Notes: a model not told the origin generated them from the sequence alone. A stretch of 64,000 bases of DNA from Edaphobacter sp. (GCF_028283685.1 NZ_JAPWKF010000005.1:248001-312000), one strand, 5' to 3'; counted from the first letter of the stretch, positions 12,484-22,216 are shown. Made by a program: numbers and translations.

Positions 12484-14034
12484 ATGGCTACGACACAAGT
12501 TATTGCTCCCGAAAAGAACGCGGCTTCGAATAGCGAGCGCGTGCCCGATCCATGCGTTGTTGTGATCTTTGGCGCATCCGGTGACCTGACGAAGAGGAAG
12601 CTGCTGCCCGCGCTCTATCACCTGGAGCAGGCCAACCTGCTGCCCAAGGATTTTGCGGTTCTCGGCGTGGCGCGCCGTGCTCTGGAGACGACGTTTGCTC
12701 CGGATATGAAGGAAGGCATCATCGCCGGCGGCGGCGTGGAGGAGAGCGAGGCTCAGCTGGGTCCGTTCGTCGACCGCGTGCAGTACTTTGCGATGAACTT
12801 CGACGACGGCGACGGTTATGACGCACTGAAGAAGAAGCTGGCCGAGCTGGACGGCAAGTTCAACACCCAGGGCAACCGCCTGTTTTATCTGGCGACGGCG
12901 CCAGAGTACTTCTCCGACATCATCAACTATCTTGGCGAGCACAAGATGGCCCAGCCTGAGAAGGACAAGGACGGTAAGACGCCCTGGGTGCACACCATCA
13001 TTGAGAAGCCGTTCGGCCACGATCTGGAGTCGGCCCGCGCGCTGAACGATGAGGTCAACAAGGTCTTCCACGAGGACCAGATCTTCCGCATCGATCACTA
13101 TCTGGGCAAGGAGACGGTGCAGAACATCCTCGTCTTCCGTTTTGCCAACAGCATCTTCGAGAGCGTGTGGAACCGCAACTACATCGATCATGTCGAGATC
13201 ACCGCTGCAGAGTCGATCGGCATCGAAGGCCGCGGCCCGTTCTATGAGCAGGCCGGTGCTCTGCGCGACGTGGTGCAGAACCACGTGATGGAGCTTCTGA
13301 GCTTTGTTGCGATGGAGCCCCCGATCTCGTTCCAGTCCGAGGCTGTGCGTGTGGAGAAGGTGAAGGTCTGGAAGGCCATCAACCCGATCAAGCTGGAAGA
13401 CACGGTTCGCGGGCAGTATGGCCCGAGCACGATCGGTGGCAAGGCTGTTCCCGGATATCGCGAGGAAGATCGCGTGAGCCCGGAGTCGCAGACCGAGACC
13501 TTTGCCGCGCTTCGGCTGGAGATCGATAACTGGCGCTGGGCCGGTGTACCGTTCTACATCCGCGCCGGTAAGCGTCTGGAGAAGCGCGTTACAGAGATCA
13601 CGATCCAGTTCAAGCAGCCGCCGATGCACCTGTTCCAGGGTGGCGAGTGCCATAACACCGAGGCCGTCGAGCCGAACCTGATCTCGATGCGCATTCAGCC
13701 GGACGAGGGCATCTCGCTGCGCTTTGGCGCCAAGCTGCCTGGCCCGAGCATGGATCTGAGCCCCGTGCAGATGAACTTCAGCTACGCGGATGCCTTCGGC
13801 AAGTCCTCGGCCAACGGCTACGAGCGCCTGCTGCTCGATGCCATGCTGGGCGACGGAACGCTGTTCACGCACCGCGATGGTGTGGAGGCAACGTGGGCTC
13901 TGATGACGCCGGTTCTCAAGGCATGGAAGGAGAATCCGTTGAAGGATCTCCCGAACTACGCTGCAGGAACCTGGGGTCCGGAGGCAGCCGATGAGCTGCT
14001 GGCATCGCAGGGCCGCAAGTGGCGTAAGCTCTAA
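12484..14034 (+). CDS. zwf: Glucose-6-phosphate dehydrogenase
   Basis: Oxidises glucose 6-phosphate to 6-phosphogluconolactone, the entry step of the oxidative pentose phosphate or Entner-Doudoroff routes. The 516-residue protein has the cofactor motif GASGDLTKRKLLPAL and the active-site signature RIDHYLGKE, plus EKPFGHD. An Arg pair after beta-2 (VARRALE) is compatible with NADP use. GAAAAGGAAGAG precedes the ATG. It lies 43 bases after gnd and before pgl and glk. Confidence 0.96.
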   Translation: MATTQVIAPEKNAASNSERVPDPCVVVIFGASGDLTKRKLLPALYHLEQANLLPKDFAVLGVARRALETTFAPDMKEGIIAGGGVEESEAQLGPFVDRVQYFAMNFDDGDGYDALKKKLAELDGKFNTQGNRLFYLATAPEYFSDIINYLGEHKMAQPEKDKDGKTPWVHTIIEKPFGHDLESARALNDEVNKVFHEDQIFRIDHYLGKETVQNILVFRFANSIFESVWNRNYIDHVEITAAESIGIEGRGPFYEQAGALRDVVQNHVMELLSFVAMEPPISFQSEAVRVEKVKVWKAINPIKLEDTVRGQYGPSTIGGKAVPGYREEDRVSPESQTETFAALRLEIDNWRWAGVPFYIRAGKRLEKRVTEITIQFKQPPMHLFQGGECHNTEAVEPNLISMRIQPDEGISLRFGAKLPGPSMDLSPVQMNFSYADAFGKSSANGYERLLLDAMLGDGTLFTHRDGVEATWALMTPVLKAWKENPLKDLPNYAAGTWGPEAADELLASQGRKWRKL

Positions 14035-14051
14035 ATCGCAACATCGCTTTG

Positions 14052-14095
14052 GGCCTCGCGGATCTGCCGGTGTTATGCCGGCAGTCCGCGAGGCC
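14052..14095 (+). promoter_or_regulatory. Long stem-loop between zwf and pgl
   Basis: GGCCTCGCGGA-T-CTGCCGG pairs with CCGGCAG-T-CCGCGAGGCC around a short loop, giving an 18-bp stem with one mismatch. No T-run follows on either strand, so it is not a standard terminator. It may slow or process the transcript between zwf and pgl, or protect the zwf 3' end. Confidence 0.6.
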
Positions 14096-14165
14096 TAGCC
14101 ATTGCATTCGGAAAACGCATCCTAGAGATTGCATTCGCAACAAGCATTCAAAGAGAAGGAAGAGT

Positions 14166-14957
14166 ATGCCGCGTCAGACCACTGCTACTTATCACGTCTA
14201 TACGACCCCGGCCGATGTGGCCAGGGCAGCCGCAGAGTTGTTCGCGTCGTCGGTGACGGCGGCCGCAGCCGCGCGAGGAGTTGCGCGCATTGCCATCTCG
14301 GGCGGAACAACCCCCAAGGCGATGTTCGCTCTGCTCGCCGATCCGGCGCAGCCGTTTGCGAAGCAGGTGCCGTGGGACAAGCTGGATCTCTACTGGGTCG
14401 ATGAGCGTTGCGTGGCGCCGGACGATGCCGAGTCCAACTACCGCATGACGAACGAAACGCTGCTCTCGAAGGTGCCGCTGGCGCCGGAGCATATTCATCG
14501 CATGGAAGGCGAGCTGGAGCCCGAGGTTGCCGCTGCGCGTTACGAGGCGGCGATTCGCAACGGCTTCAAGCTGGAGGGTGCGGAGACGCCGACCTTCGAC
14601 CTGGTGATGCTGGGCATGGGCGACGACGGGCACACTGCCTCGCTGTTTCCGCACACCGAGGCGCTCAACGAGATGGCGCACATCGTGGTGGCGAACCACG
14701 TTCCGCAGAAGGACACCTGGCGCATCACGCTGACCTGGCCGGTGATCAACCAGGGCCGCGAGGTCGCCTTCCTGATTGAGGGCGAGAAGAAGGCCCAGGT
14801 GCTGCACGAAGTTCTCGAAGGGCCGTACCAGCCGGAGACGTATCCGTCGCAGATCATTCGTCCGGCGAGCGGCAAACTGACTCTCTTGCTCGACCAAATG
14901 GCGGCGGCTAAGCTGCCTGCACCTCAGGGATCGACTGGGACACTGGAGCTTAAATAG
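14166..14957 (+). CDS. pgl: 6-phosphogluconolactonase (DevB type)
   Basis: Hydrolyses the lactone made by Zwf. The 263-residue protein has the glucosamine-6-phosphate isomerase/6PGL fold: SGGTTPKAMFALL, the DERCVAPDDAESNYR signature and GMGDDGHTASLFPH with the catalytic His. The frame opens 39 codons upstream, but the ATG at 14166 is preceded by AGAGAAGGAAGAG and gives the expected family length. Its stop is directly followed by the glk start. Confidence 0.95.
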   Translation: MPRQTTATYHVYTTPADVARAAAELFASSVTAAAAARGVARIAISGGTTPKAMFALLADPAQPFAKQVPWDKLDLYWVDERCVAPDDAESNYRMTNETLLSKVPLAPEHIHRMEGELEPEVAAARYEAAIRNGFKLEGAETPTFDLVMLGMGDDGHTASLFPHTEALNEMAHIVVANHVPQKDTWRITLTWPVINQGREVAFLIEGEKKAQVLHEVLEGPYQPETYPSQIIRPASGKLTLLLDQMAAAKLPAPQGSTGTLELK

Positions 14958-16004
14958 ATGATTCTTGCCGGCGATGTTGGCGGTACCAAGGTTCACCTGG
15001 CGCTTTACGACTTTGCAGAGGGAAATCTTCACGCGATCCGCGATGAGAAGTTCCCGGCGCATCAGTTTGGATCGCTTGACGAGATCGTCAACAAGTTCCT
15101 CTCCGGGAACGAACAGTTTCCTGCGGCCAAGCGCGAAGAGATCCTCGCCGCCTGCTTCGGCTGCCCGGGGCCGGTGCGCGATGGCCGTCTGAAGCTGACC
15201 AATCTTCCATGGGTTCTCGACGCGCGTGATCTGTCGAAGTCGCTCTCGATCAAGCACGTCTTTCTGATCAACGATCTTGAGGCGAACGGATACGGCATCC
15301 CGGAGCTGGCCGCCGACAAGATCTTCACGCTGCACGAGGGCGACGCCAACGCGGTGGGCCATCGCGGACTGATCGCGGCGGGCACTGGACTGGGACAGGC
15401 GCTGCTGATCTGGGACGGCAAGAGGCACAACCCGATTCCGTCGGAGGGCGGGCACTGCGACTTCGCGGCCCGGTCCAACCGCGAGATCGCCATGCTGGAA
15501 TATCTGCGCGGCACCTTGAAGGGGCGCGTCAGCTTCGAGCGCGTGGTCTCGGGGCTGGGAATCAAGAACGTCTACCGCTTTCTGCGCGAGGTCGAAAAAC
15601 TGGACGAGCCGAAGTGGCTCTGCGACCGCATGGCGGGCGAGGACCCAAACGCCGTCATCGGAGAGTGCGCGGAGGATGGCTCCAGCTCGATCTGCTTTGA
15701 GACGATGAAGCTGTTTGCCTCGGCCTATGGTGCCGAGGCGGGCAACCTGGCGCTGAAGGTGCTGGCTACGGGGGGCATCTACCTGGGCGGCGGCATCGCG
15801 CCCAAGCGGCTGAAGACGATGCAGAATGGCTTCTTCATGCAGGCGTTCCTCGATAAGGGCCGCATGTCCCCGCTGCTGCAGTCGATTCCGGTACGCATTA
15901 TCCTCGACGACAGCTGCGCCCTGCTGGGCGCGGCGGCCTACGGCGAGGCACGCGCGGCGGAGATGGGCGACGTCTCGGAGAGGGCAGCCTCGGTCAAGTC
16001 CTAG
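14958..16004 (+). CDS. glk: Glucokinase (bacterial group A)
   Basis: ATP-dependent phosphorylation of glucose to glucose 6-phosphate. The 348-residue protein begins MILAGDVGGTKVHLAL, the actin-fold phosphate-1 loop. NDLEANGYGI, GTGLGQALL and EGGHCDFAA (with the usual catalytic region) follow, and CALLGAA is near the end. The ATG abuts the pgl stop with no gap; GGAG lies 9 bases before it, within pgl. It links glucose release by the GH15 enzyme with Zwf. Confidence 0.94.
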   Translation: MILAGDVGGTKVHLALYDFAEGNLHAIRDEKFPAHQFGSLDEIVNKFLSGNEQFPAAKREEILAACFGCPGPVRDGRLKLTNLPWVLDARDLSKSLSIKHVFLINDLEANGYGIPELAADKIFTLHEGDANAVGHRGLIAAGTGLGQALLIWDGKRHNPIPSEGGHCDFAARSNREIAMLEYLRGTLKGRVSFERVVSGLGIKNVYRFLREVEKLDEPKWLCDRMAGEDPNAVIGECAEDGSSSICFETMKLFASAYGAEAGNLALKVLATGGIYLGGGIAPKRLKTMQNGFFMQAFLDKGRMSPLLQSIPVRIILDDSCALLGAAAYGEARAAEMGDVSERAASVKS

Positions 16005-16013
16005 GCTATTCCA

Positions 16014-16071
16014 GGCGCCACAATTCTTCAGCAGCGATGCGGGTTTTCGCTGAAGAGTGTGGCGCCTTTTC
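16014..16071 (+). terminator. Intrinsic terminator after glk
   Basis: AGGCGCCACA-A-TTCTTCAGC pairs with GCTGAAGA-G-TGTGGCGCCT, a stem of almost 20 bp with one mismatch, followed by TTTT. It closes the pentose-phosphate block. Confidence 0.85.
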
Positions 16072-16086
16072 GATATTCTTTAGGGT

Positions 16087-18702
16087 ATGGTTTTGAATGC
16101 TGTTCTCCGCCGTACCCTGGTAGCCCTTAGTGCTTTCGTCTTCACCTCGGCCTCCGCGCTTTACGCCCAGCGCCTTCCGCAGGGCGTACACCCTGAACAT
16201 TACTCGCTGGTCCTGACGCCTGATCTAAAGGCGGCCACCTTCACGGGTGAGGAGACGATCGACGTTACGCTCGATCAGCCTGCAACGGCGATTACGCTGA
16301 ATGCTTCGGAGATCAAATTCTCTTCGGTAAAGATTTCGACAGGCTCAGGAGAACAGACCGCCAGTGTCAGCCTCGATGCGGCGAAGGAGCAGGCCACGTT
16401 CACGGTGGCGAATCCGATCCCCGCGGGTAAAGCTACGCTCACGATCGGCTATACGGGCATTCTGAACGACAAGCTGCGTGGGTTCTATCTCTCGAAGACC
16501 AAGGCGCGCAACTACGCGGTGACGCAGTTTGAGCCGACGGATGCGCGGCGCGCCTATCCCAGCTTCGACGAGCCTGCGTTGAAGGCGACCTACGATATCG
16601 CGATGGTCATCGATGCCGGTGACAATGCGATCTCGAATACGCAGGTCGTCTCCGATACGCCCGGGCCGATTGCGGGCAAGCATACGGTGAAGTTTGCGAC
16701 GACGCCGAAGATGTCGACGTATCTCGTCGCGTTCCTCGTCGGCGACTTCAAGTGCACGAGCGGCAAAGCAGACGGCGTGCCGATCCGCGCCTGCTCGACG
16801 CCGGACAAGGTCGGGATGACGAAGTTCGCGGTGGAGAGCGCGGAGTACATCCTGTCGTACTACAACAAGTACTTCGGCATTAAGTACCCGATGCCCAAGC
16901 TGGACATGATTGCGCTGCCTGACTTTGAAGCGGGCGCGATGGAGAACTTCGGCTGCATCACCTACCGCGAGACCGACCTTCTGGTGGATGCGAAGAAGGG
17001 GTCAATCCCTGCGAAGAAGCGGGTTGCAATCGTCGTCGCGCACGAGATGGCTCACCAGTGGTTTGGCGACATGGTAACGATGCAGTGGTGGGACAATATC
17101 TGGCTCAACGAAGGCTTCGCGAGCTGGATGGAGTCCAAGCCGGTGGCGAAGTGGAAGCCGGAGTGGTCGTTCCCCGAGGACGATGCCGATGACATGGACA
17201 AGACGTTGAACCTCGATGCCCAGGCGACGACGCGCACAATTCGTGCCAAGGCCGAGACGCCGGAGGAGATCAACGAGATGTTCGATGGCATCGCCTATGG
17301 CAAGGCCGGCGCGGTGCTGGGCATGATGGAGAACTATCTTGGCGAAGAGGTCTTTCGCCAGGGCGTGCATAACTATCTCGCCGCGCACCTGTATGCGAAT
17401 GCGACGGCGGAGGACTTCTGGAATGCGCAGACGGCAACCTCGCACCAGCCGGTTGACGTGATGATGAAGAGCTTCGTCACGCAGCCCGGCGTTCCTCTAC
17501 TGATCTTCTCGCAGGCGGCCTCTGGATCGGTTCCGGTGGCGCAGCAGCGCTTCTTCCTTTCGAACCCGCGGCAGACCAGCACGGCGCAGCAGTGGTCGTT
17601 GCCGGTGTGCCTGAAGACCGATGGCCAGCCGTCGTGCCATGTACTGACGCCGGAAGAAAACTCCATTACGATACCTGCGACTACAGGATCGCTGTTCTAT
17701 GCCAATGCGCGCGCGAAGGGCTACTATCGCACGGCCTATAGCAGCGATCAGTTGAGGGCTGTTTCGGCACAGGCAGAGACGGCGCTGAGTGCTCCAGAGC
17801 GCATTGGATTGCTGGGCGATCAGTGGGCGCTGGTGCGCTCCGGCAACGGCTCGATCGGAGATTATCTCAATCTAATGGCGGCGATGAAGAACGATCCCAG
17901 CGGCTCGGTGATGGGGAGCCTGACCGTGAAGCTGGCATGGATCGACTCGCACCTGGCGAATGAGGAGGACCGCAAGCTTCTGGCCTCTTCGCTGCAGCAC
18001 GAGTTCGGGCCGGTGTACGCTGCGCTTGGACGTCCGCGTCGCGGCGATTCGTATGAGCGTCAGGAGCTGCGTGCGCAGCTGATGGATATTCTCGGCATGG
18101 CGAAGGACCCTGCTGTGATGGCTGAGGCGAGAAAGATTGCGGATGAGTCGTATGCCTCCGGATCGCACAGGGACGACCTCGATCCGATGCTGACAGATAA
18201 GGCAGTGCGCATCGCTGCGGCCAGCGGCGATGCGGCGTTCTACGAGAAGGTGTTGGCAGCGAGCAAGAATCCTGCAGACCCCGGTTCGCAGCACGATGCT
18301 CTGATCACGCTGGCGCTATTCACCGATCCGGCGCTGGTGACGCGCACGCTCGATTATGTGACCTCGGGCGCGGTGCGCAATCAGGACAGCTGGATTCCGA
18401 TATCTGTCATGCTGCTAAATGTAGAAACGCGCGAGCAGACGTGGACCTACATCCAGAACAACTGGGAGAAGGTGCATGCACAGTTCACGACGAACTCGGG
18501 GTCGCGTGTGGTCGGTGCCGCGGGCAGCTTCTGTTCGGCGGAGAAGCACGACGAGGTGGCAACGTTCTTCGCGTCTCATAAAGTGGATGCTGCGGAGCGG
18601 ACGCTGGCCAAGGCGCTGGATAACATCAACGACTGCGTGCAGGTACGTGCGGCACAACAGCCCGCCCTGCATCAGTGGCTGATGTCGCAGGCGAAGCAGT
18701 GA
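16087..18702 (+). CDS. Exported M1-family zinc aminopeptidase
   Basis: Removes N-terminal residues from peptides, probably in the periplasm. Its 871 residues show an exopeptidase motif GAMENFG and the gluzincin site: His319 and His323 in HEMAH plus Glu342 in NEGFASW (HExxH-x18-E), with catalytic Glu320. A signal peptide covers about residues 1-28, ending ASALYAQ. A long alpha-helical C-terminal domain follows the catalytic core, as in ERAP/PepN relatives. The downstream transporter gene overlaps its stop codon, so the two are translationally coupled. Confidence 0.93.
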   Translation: MVLNAVLRRTLVALSAFVFTSASALYAQRLPQGVHPEHYSLVLTPDLKAATFTGEETIDVTLDQPATAITLNASEIKFSSVKISTGSGEQTASVSLDAAKEQATFTVANPIPAGKATLTIGYTGILNDKLRGFYLSKTKARNYAVTQFEPTDARRAYPSFDEPALKATYDIAMVIDAGDNAISNTQVVSDTPGPIAGKHTVKFATTPKMSTYLVAFLVGDFKCTSGKADGVPIRACSTPDKVGMTKFAVESAEYILSYYNKYFGIKYPMPKLDMIALPDFEAGAMENFGCITYRETDLLVDAKKGSIPAKKRVAIVVAHEMAHQWFGDMVTMQWWDNIWLNEGFASWMESKPVAKWKPEWSFPEDDADDMDKTLNLDAQATTRTIRAKAETPEEINEMFDGIAYGKAGAVLGMMENYLGEEVFRQGVHNYLAAHLYANATAEDFWNAQTATSHQPVDVMMKSFVTQPGVPLLIFSQAASGSVPVAQQRFFLSNPRQTSTAQQWSLPVCLKTDGQPSCHVLTPEENSITIPATTGSLFYANARAKGYYRTAYSSDQLRAVSAQAETALSAPERIGLLGDQWALVRSGNGSIGDYLNLMAAMKNDPSGSVMGSLTVKLAWIDSHLANEEDRKLLASSLQHEFGPVYAALGRPRRGDSYERQELRAQLMDILGMAKDPAVMAEARKIADESYASGSHRDDLDPMLTDKAVRIAAASGDAAFYEKVLAASKNPADPGSQHDALITLALFTDPALVTRTLDYVTSGAVRNQDSWIPISVMLLNVETREQTWTYIQNNWEKVHAQFTTNSGSRVVGAAGSFCSAEKHDEVATFFASHKVDAAERTLAKALDNINDCVQVRAAQQPALHQWLMSQAKQ

Positions 18703-19970
18703 GCGCATCGGCGGAGCTTGAGCTGCAGCCGCGGTCGGCGCTCCGCATGTGGGCGCCGGCCGCGTCGATGACGCTGCTGGGGCTGCTCAGCTACGTCGAC
18801 CGCAGCGTGCTCGCCATCCTGAGCCCGACGATCCTTGCGGATCTGCATCTTTCGGCCACACAGTATGGATACGCCATTCTCGTGTTCAGTCTCTGCTACA
18901 TGGTGGCCAACCCCATCTGGGGAGCGTGGATGGACCGCGCCGGCCTATGGGTCACGACGCTATGCGCGGTGCTGCTGTGGTCGCTCGCCTCGGGCAGCCA
19001 CGGGCTCATGATGGGTTTCGTAGGCATGTGCGTGGCTCGTGGCGTGCTCGGCTTTGGAGAAGGAGCGACCTTTCCGGCAGGATTGAAGACCGTCACCGAG
19101 ACGCTGCCCGCGGAGAAGCGCTCCTTCGGATTGGGAGTAGCGTATAGCGGCGGCTCAACCGGCGCGTTGATCACACCGCTCCTCATTACACCGATTGCGA
19201 TTCGCTGGGGATGGCGAGCGGCGTTTGGTGTCACGGCCGCGTTTGGCTTCGCGTGGATCGTGTTGTGGTTCATCCTTCGCACGACGGGCCTCTACGCTCC
19301 TCCTCGTCTCTCGGCAACGATCCGTCGCGAAGAGACTGAGGGCATCTCTACGTCGCGCTGGAGCCGCAACCTGTTTGCGGCTGCGCTGGTGTACGGGCTG
19401 GGGGCTGCGCCGCTGGCCTTCGGACTGTACGCCGCGCCGCTGTATCTGACGCGCGTGCTGCATCTCGGCCAGGCATCGCTGGGACATCTTCTGTGGTTGC
19501 CTCCGCTGGGGTGGGAGGCGGGCTATCTCATCTTCGGCCGCGTTGCCGATGCGCTGCGCCGCAGAGATGTGAAGCGTGGGGTCCAGCCACGGCGGCCGGG
19601 GGCAATCTTTGCCGTGCTCTCGGTGGCGAGCATCGGTATCGTGCTAACCCCGATGCTTGCCCGCAGCGCCTCACCAGTGGCAGCGACGATGACGCTTTTT
19701 GTCTTTGAGATGTTTATCGCCGGGGGCTTTGTGGTGTTCGCATTGTCGGACGGGATGATGGCGATTCCGAAGCAGCACTCGGCATTCCTGGCGGGGTTCA
19801 GCATCTCTGCGTGGGCGCTGGTGACGGGAGCTCTGATGCCATGGATCGGCCATCTCTTCGACCGGAAGAACTACGATCTTTCTTTCTGGTGCATTGCGTG
19901 TCTGCCGCTGCTGGGGACTGTGCTGTGGTCGGTTCTGCATTGCGAGCCGGGCCTTTCGATAGAGCATTGA
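18699..19970 (+). CDS. MFS transporter, anion:cation symporter-like
   Basis: Twelve-helix major facilitator of about 423 residues. The first loop carries the family signature GAWMDRAG, with VDRSVLAIL in helix 1, which resembles the hexuronate/organic-anion (ExuT-like) group. The start is ambiguous: GTG at 18699 overlaps the aminopeptidase stop by four bases (GTGA), and another GTG lies at 18675. The shorter form is preferred because of the coupling overlap. Substrate is not evident; peptide-derived or sugar acids are possible. Confidence 0.85.
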   Translation: MSASAELELQPRSALRMWAPAASMTLLGLLSYVDRSVLAILSPTILADLHLSATQYGYAILVFSLCYMVANPIWGAWMDRAGLWVTTLCAVLLWSLASGSHGLMMGFVGMCVARGVLGFGEGATFPAGLKTVTETLPAEKRSFGLGVAYSGGSTGALITPLLITPIAIRWGWRAAFGVTAAFGFAWIVLWFILRTTGLYAPPRLSATIRREETEGISTSRWSRNLFAAALVYGLGAAPLAFGLYAAPLYLTRVLHLGQASLGHLLWLPPLGWEAGYLIFGRVADALRRRDVKRGVQPRRPGAIFAVLSVASIGIVLTPMLARSASPVAATMTLFVFEMFIAGGFVVFALSDGMMAIPKQHSAFLAGFSISAWALVTGALMPWIGHLFDRKNYDLSFWCIACLPLLGTVLWSVLHCEPGLSIEH

Positions 19971-20314
19971 TGGTCCCGCCAGTGGTGAAGCGACATTCAT
20001 CGCGTGCTCGCGGTGGAGAACGGTTCAATGGCGGCTGAGGCAAGTGATTGATCTGACAGCTCTCTAAGAGAGGAGAGCTGTGATGGCAAAGAATAAGTGC
20101 AGTTTCGGCTTGTCTGGCTTATTGCAGAACCGTATTCTTTGATTCACAGGATTTCCTGCGCCCTCCCGATCCTGTCGTCGACGATACCCTGGATACGAAC
20201 TGCTGGCCTGCGGCCTCGTAGAAGAGAGGAACGCCTTTCTCCTCCAGACTGACCACGGAAGCTGCTGCGCCGTATTGTGTGCGTAGCGCGCAAACTGTTT
20301 TTCTTTCTCCCAAG
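19971..20314. other. Intergenic region with hairpin
   Basis: This 344-base gap holds a 9-bp hairpin at 20056-20081 (ACAGCTCTC / GAGAGCTGT) without a T-run, possibly a weak terminator for the MFS gene, and a short coding-like frame on the minus strand described separately. The remainder presumably carries the promoter of the lipoprotein gene, but I see no convincing -35/-10 pair. Confidence 0.5.
20119..20313 (-). CDS. Possible short ORF or gene remnant, unknown function
   Basis: A 64-codon frame with a TTG start. Its middle part (QYGAAASVVSLEEKGVPLF, then FYEAAGQQFVSRVSS) has codon choice and composition that look coding, unlike most chance frames here. There is no Shine-Dalgarno sequence and it would run divergently from the lipoprotein gene, overlapping its leader. 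I do not recognise a family. It could be a decayed gene fragment or chance. Confidence 0.25.
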   Translation of the reverse strand: MGERKTVCALRTQYGAAASVVSLEEKGVPLFYEAAGQQFVSRVSSTTGSGGRRKSCESKNTVLQ

Positions 20315-22210
20315 ATGAAAGTCTTTCAACGTGTTTGCTCCATGCTTTGGGTCGTCATCTTCTGTGTAGCTGTGCTGGGATGCGGTGGCTCAAGCGGAAG
20401 TCGTGATGAAACATCGGCACCGCCATCGGTGACTACATCCTCTGTGCTTCTTTCGGGGAAGGTGATGGCGGGCACGCAGCCTGTTGTGGGTGCGAGCGTG
20501 CAGGTGTATGCGGCGGGAACGGCTGGTCGCGGCATGGGAGCGCAGTCGCTGCTGAGCGAACCAGCGAGTACGGACGCGAAGGGAAGCTTTTCGATCTCGT
20601 CAGGATTAAGTTGTTCCTCGACACAGCCACTGTTTTACCTCGTGGCAAGTGGAGGCCACGTTGGTTCGTCGGCGGAGAATGCGGCAATCACGCTTGCGGC
20701 GGCAGTGGGAGATTGCCGCAAGCTGTCTGCCAGGACGGCGAGTGCATTCACTATGAATGAAGTGACGACAGTGGCTTTCGCGTGGTCGCTGTCGCAGTTT
20801 CTTTCTGCGGGAGGTGCGGTAGGCGCGACTGCGGGCAATGCCTCTGGTATCGCTAATGCCTTTGCCACTGCCGCAAATCTGGCGAACGCGACGACAGGAG
20901 GGACACCTGGAGCGACATTTCCTTCGACCGGGCACTATCCCTCCGCGAAGGTGAATACACTGGCGAACCTGCTGAATCGCTGCGTCGTCGTAGCCAGCGC
21001 ATGCGCCGCTCTATTCGGCGCGACGACGATGGATGGCACAGCTGCCCCTGCGAATACGCTGGAGGCTGCGCGCCTGCTTGCCGGTCATCCAGGTAGCAAC
21101 ATCGGCATCCTCTACACGCAGGCGCTGGCGAGCGCGGCGTACGCTCCAGCGCTGACGGCAGCTCCAGCAGACTGGACACTGACGGTGAGCTATACCGGTG
21201 GAGGCATCGACGCGCCGACGGGGATCGCCGTCGACGGTGAAGGCTCGTTGTGGGTGGCGAGCTATAACGGCGTTGTGTCGAAGTTCAGCACGACGGGAGC
21301 GCCCGCGTTTTCTGCAGGCATTAAGGGCAGCGGTCTTGGGAGCTCTTATGGCGTTGCGGTCGACGCTTCGAACGATGTGTGGATCACAAACGGCGTGAGT
21401 GCGGCCACAGTGAATGGCGGTATGGGCTCGGTCACGAAGCTTAGAGGAGACGGTCAGGTGCTGTCTGGCGCAAACGGCTTTGTTGCCGGTGGCTTGAGTT
21501 ATCCGGTCTCGCTGGCCATCGATGCGGAAGGCACGGTCTGGGTAGTGAACTATCATGATTCGCGGGTGACACAGCTTAGTTCCGCGGGAGCAGCGCTTTC
21601 GGGGAACAGTGGTTACAGCGCGTCTTCGCTTGCGTTTATCGTGTCGATTGGGATCGATGCGAATCGTCATGCGTGGATCGGCAACCAGAACAACCAGATG
21701 GTAACGCGGCTTTCTTCAGACGGCAGCAAGAGTATGGGGGTGTCGTGCTGCAATGGCCCGCAGGCGCTGGCCATCGACCAGCGTGGCAATATCTGGATAG
21801 CGAACTACTTTGGGGACAGCGTCAGTCAGCTAGCATCGAGCGGCGCGATCGTCTCGAGTGGATATGTTGGCGGCGGTCTGTCTCAGCCGCAGAGTCTTGC
21901 GATCGACGGCGATGGTACGGTGTGGGTGGTTAACGCACGCAGTGTCGTGGGCACAGAGTATCCGGTACTGACGGAACTGGCCGGATCGAATACGTCGGCG
22001 CCAGGAAGTGTGCTTTCGCCTGCGACAGGATGGCTGGCGGATGAAGGACTGGTGCAGCCGTATTCCCTGGCGATCGATGCCAGCGGCAACCTGTGGATGA
22101 CCAACTTTACAAGCGACGCGAGCGTTCCTCACGGCAATGCGATCACCGAGGTCATCGGTATGGCATCTCCGGTGAAGACACCGATGCTGGGGCCTGCGCA
22201 GGCGCCGTAG
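20315..22210 (+). CDS. Beta-propeller (NHL/SMP-30-like) lipoprotein
   Basis: Surface or periplasmic lipoprotein of 631 residues. The start is moved to the ATG at 20315 because this gives a clean signal sequence with lipobox VLGC and lipidated Cys23. Residues about 45-110 look like a carboxypeptidase-regulatory (beta-sandwich) domain (GKVMAGTQPVVGASVQVYA). An Ala-rich helical stretch follows. From about residue 285 on there are at least seven repeats of the form A-[IV]-D-x-x-G-x-[LV]-W-[VI]-x-N, as in NHL and virginiamycin-lyase-like propellers. Such propellers bind ligands or proteins; no catalytic residues are evident. Confidence 0.8.
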   Translation: MKVFQRVCSMLWVVIFCVAVLGCGGSSGSRDETSAPPSVTTSSVLLSGKVMAGTQPVVGASVQVYAAGTAGRGMGAQSLLSEPASTDAKGSFSISSGLSCSSTQPLFYLVASGGHVGSSAENAAITLAAAVGDCRKLSARTASAFTMNEVTTVAFAWSLSQFLSAGGAVGATAGNASGIANAFATAANLANATTGGTPGATFPSTGHYPSAKVNTLANLLNRCVVVASACAALFGATTMDGTAAPANTLEAARLLAGHPGSNIGILYTQALASAAYAPALTAAPADWTLTVSYTGGGIDAPTGIAVDGEGSLWVASYNGVVSKFSTTGAPAFSAGIKGSGLGSSYGVAVDASNDVWITNGVSAATVNGGMGSVTKLRGDGQVLSGANGFVAGGLSYPVSLAIDAEGTVWVVNYHDSRVTQLSSAGAALSGNSGYSASSLAFIVSIGIDANRHAWIGNQNNQMVTRLSSDGSKSMGVSCCNGPQALAIDQRGNIWIANYFGDSVSQLASSGAIVSSGYVGGGLSQPQSLAIDGDGTVWVVNARSVVGTEYPVLTELAGSNTSAPGSVLSPATGWLADEGLVQPYSLAIDASGNLWMTNFTSDASVPHGNAITEVIGMASPVKTPMLGPAQAP

Positions 22211-22216
22211 CGGCGA

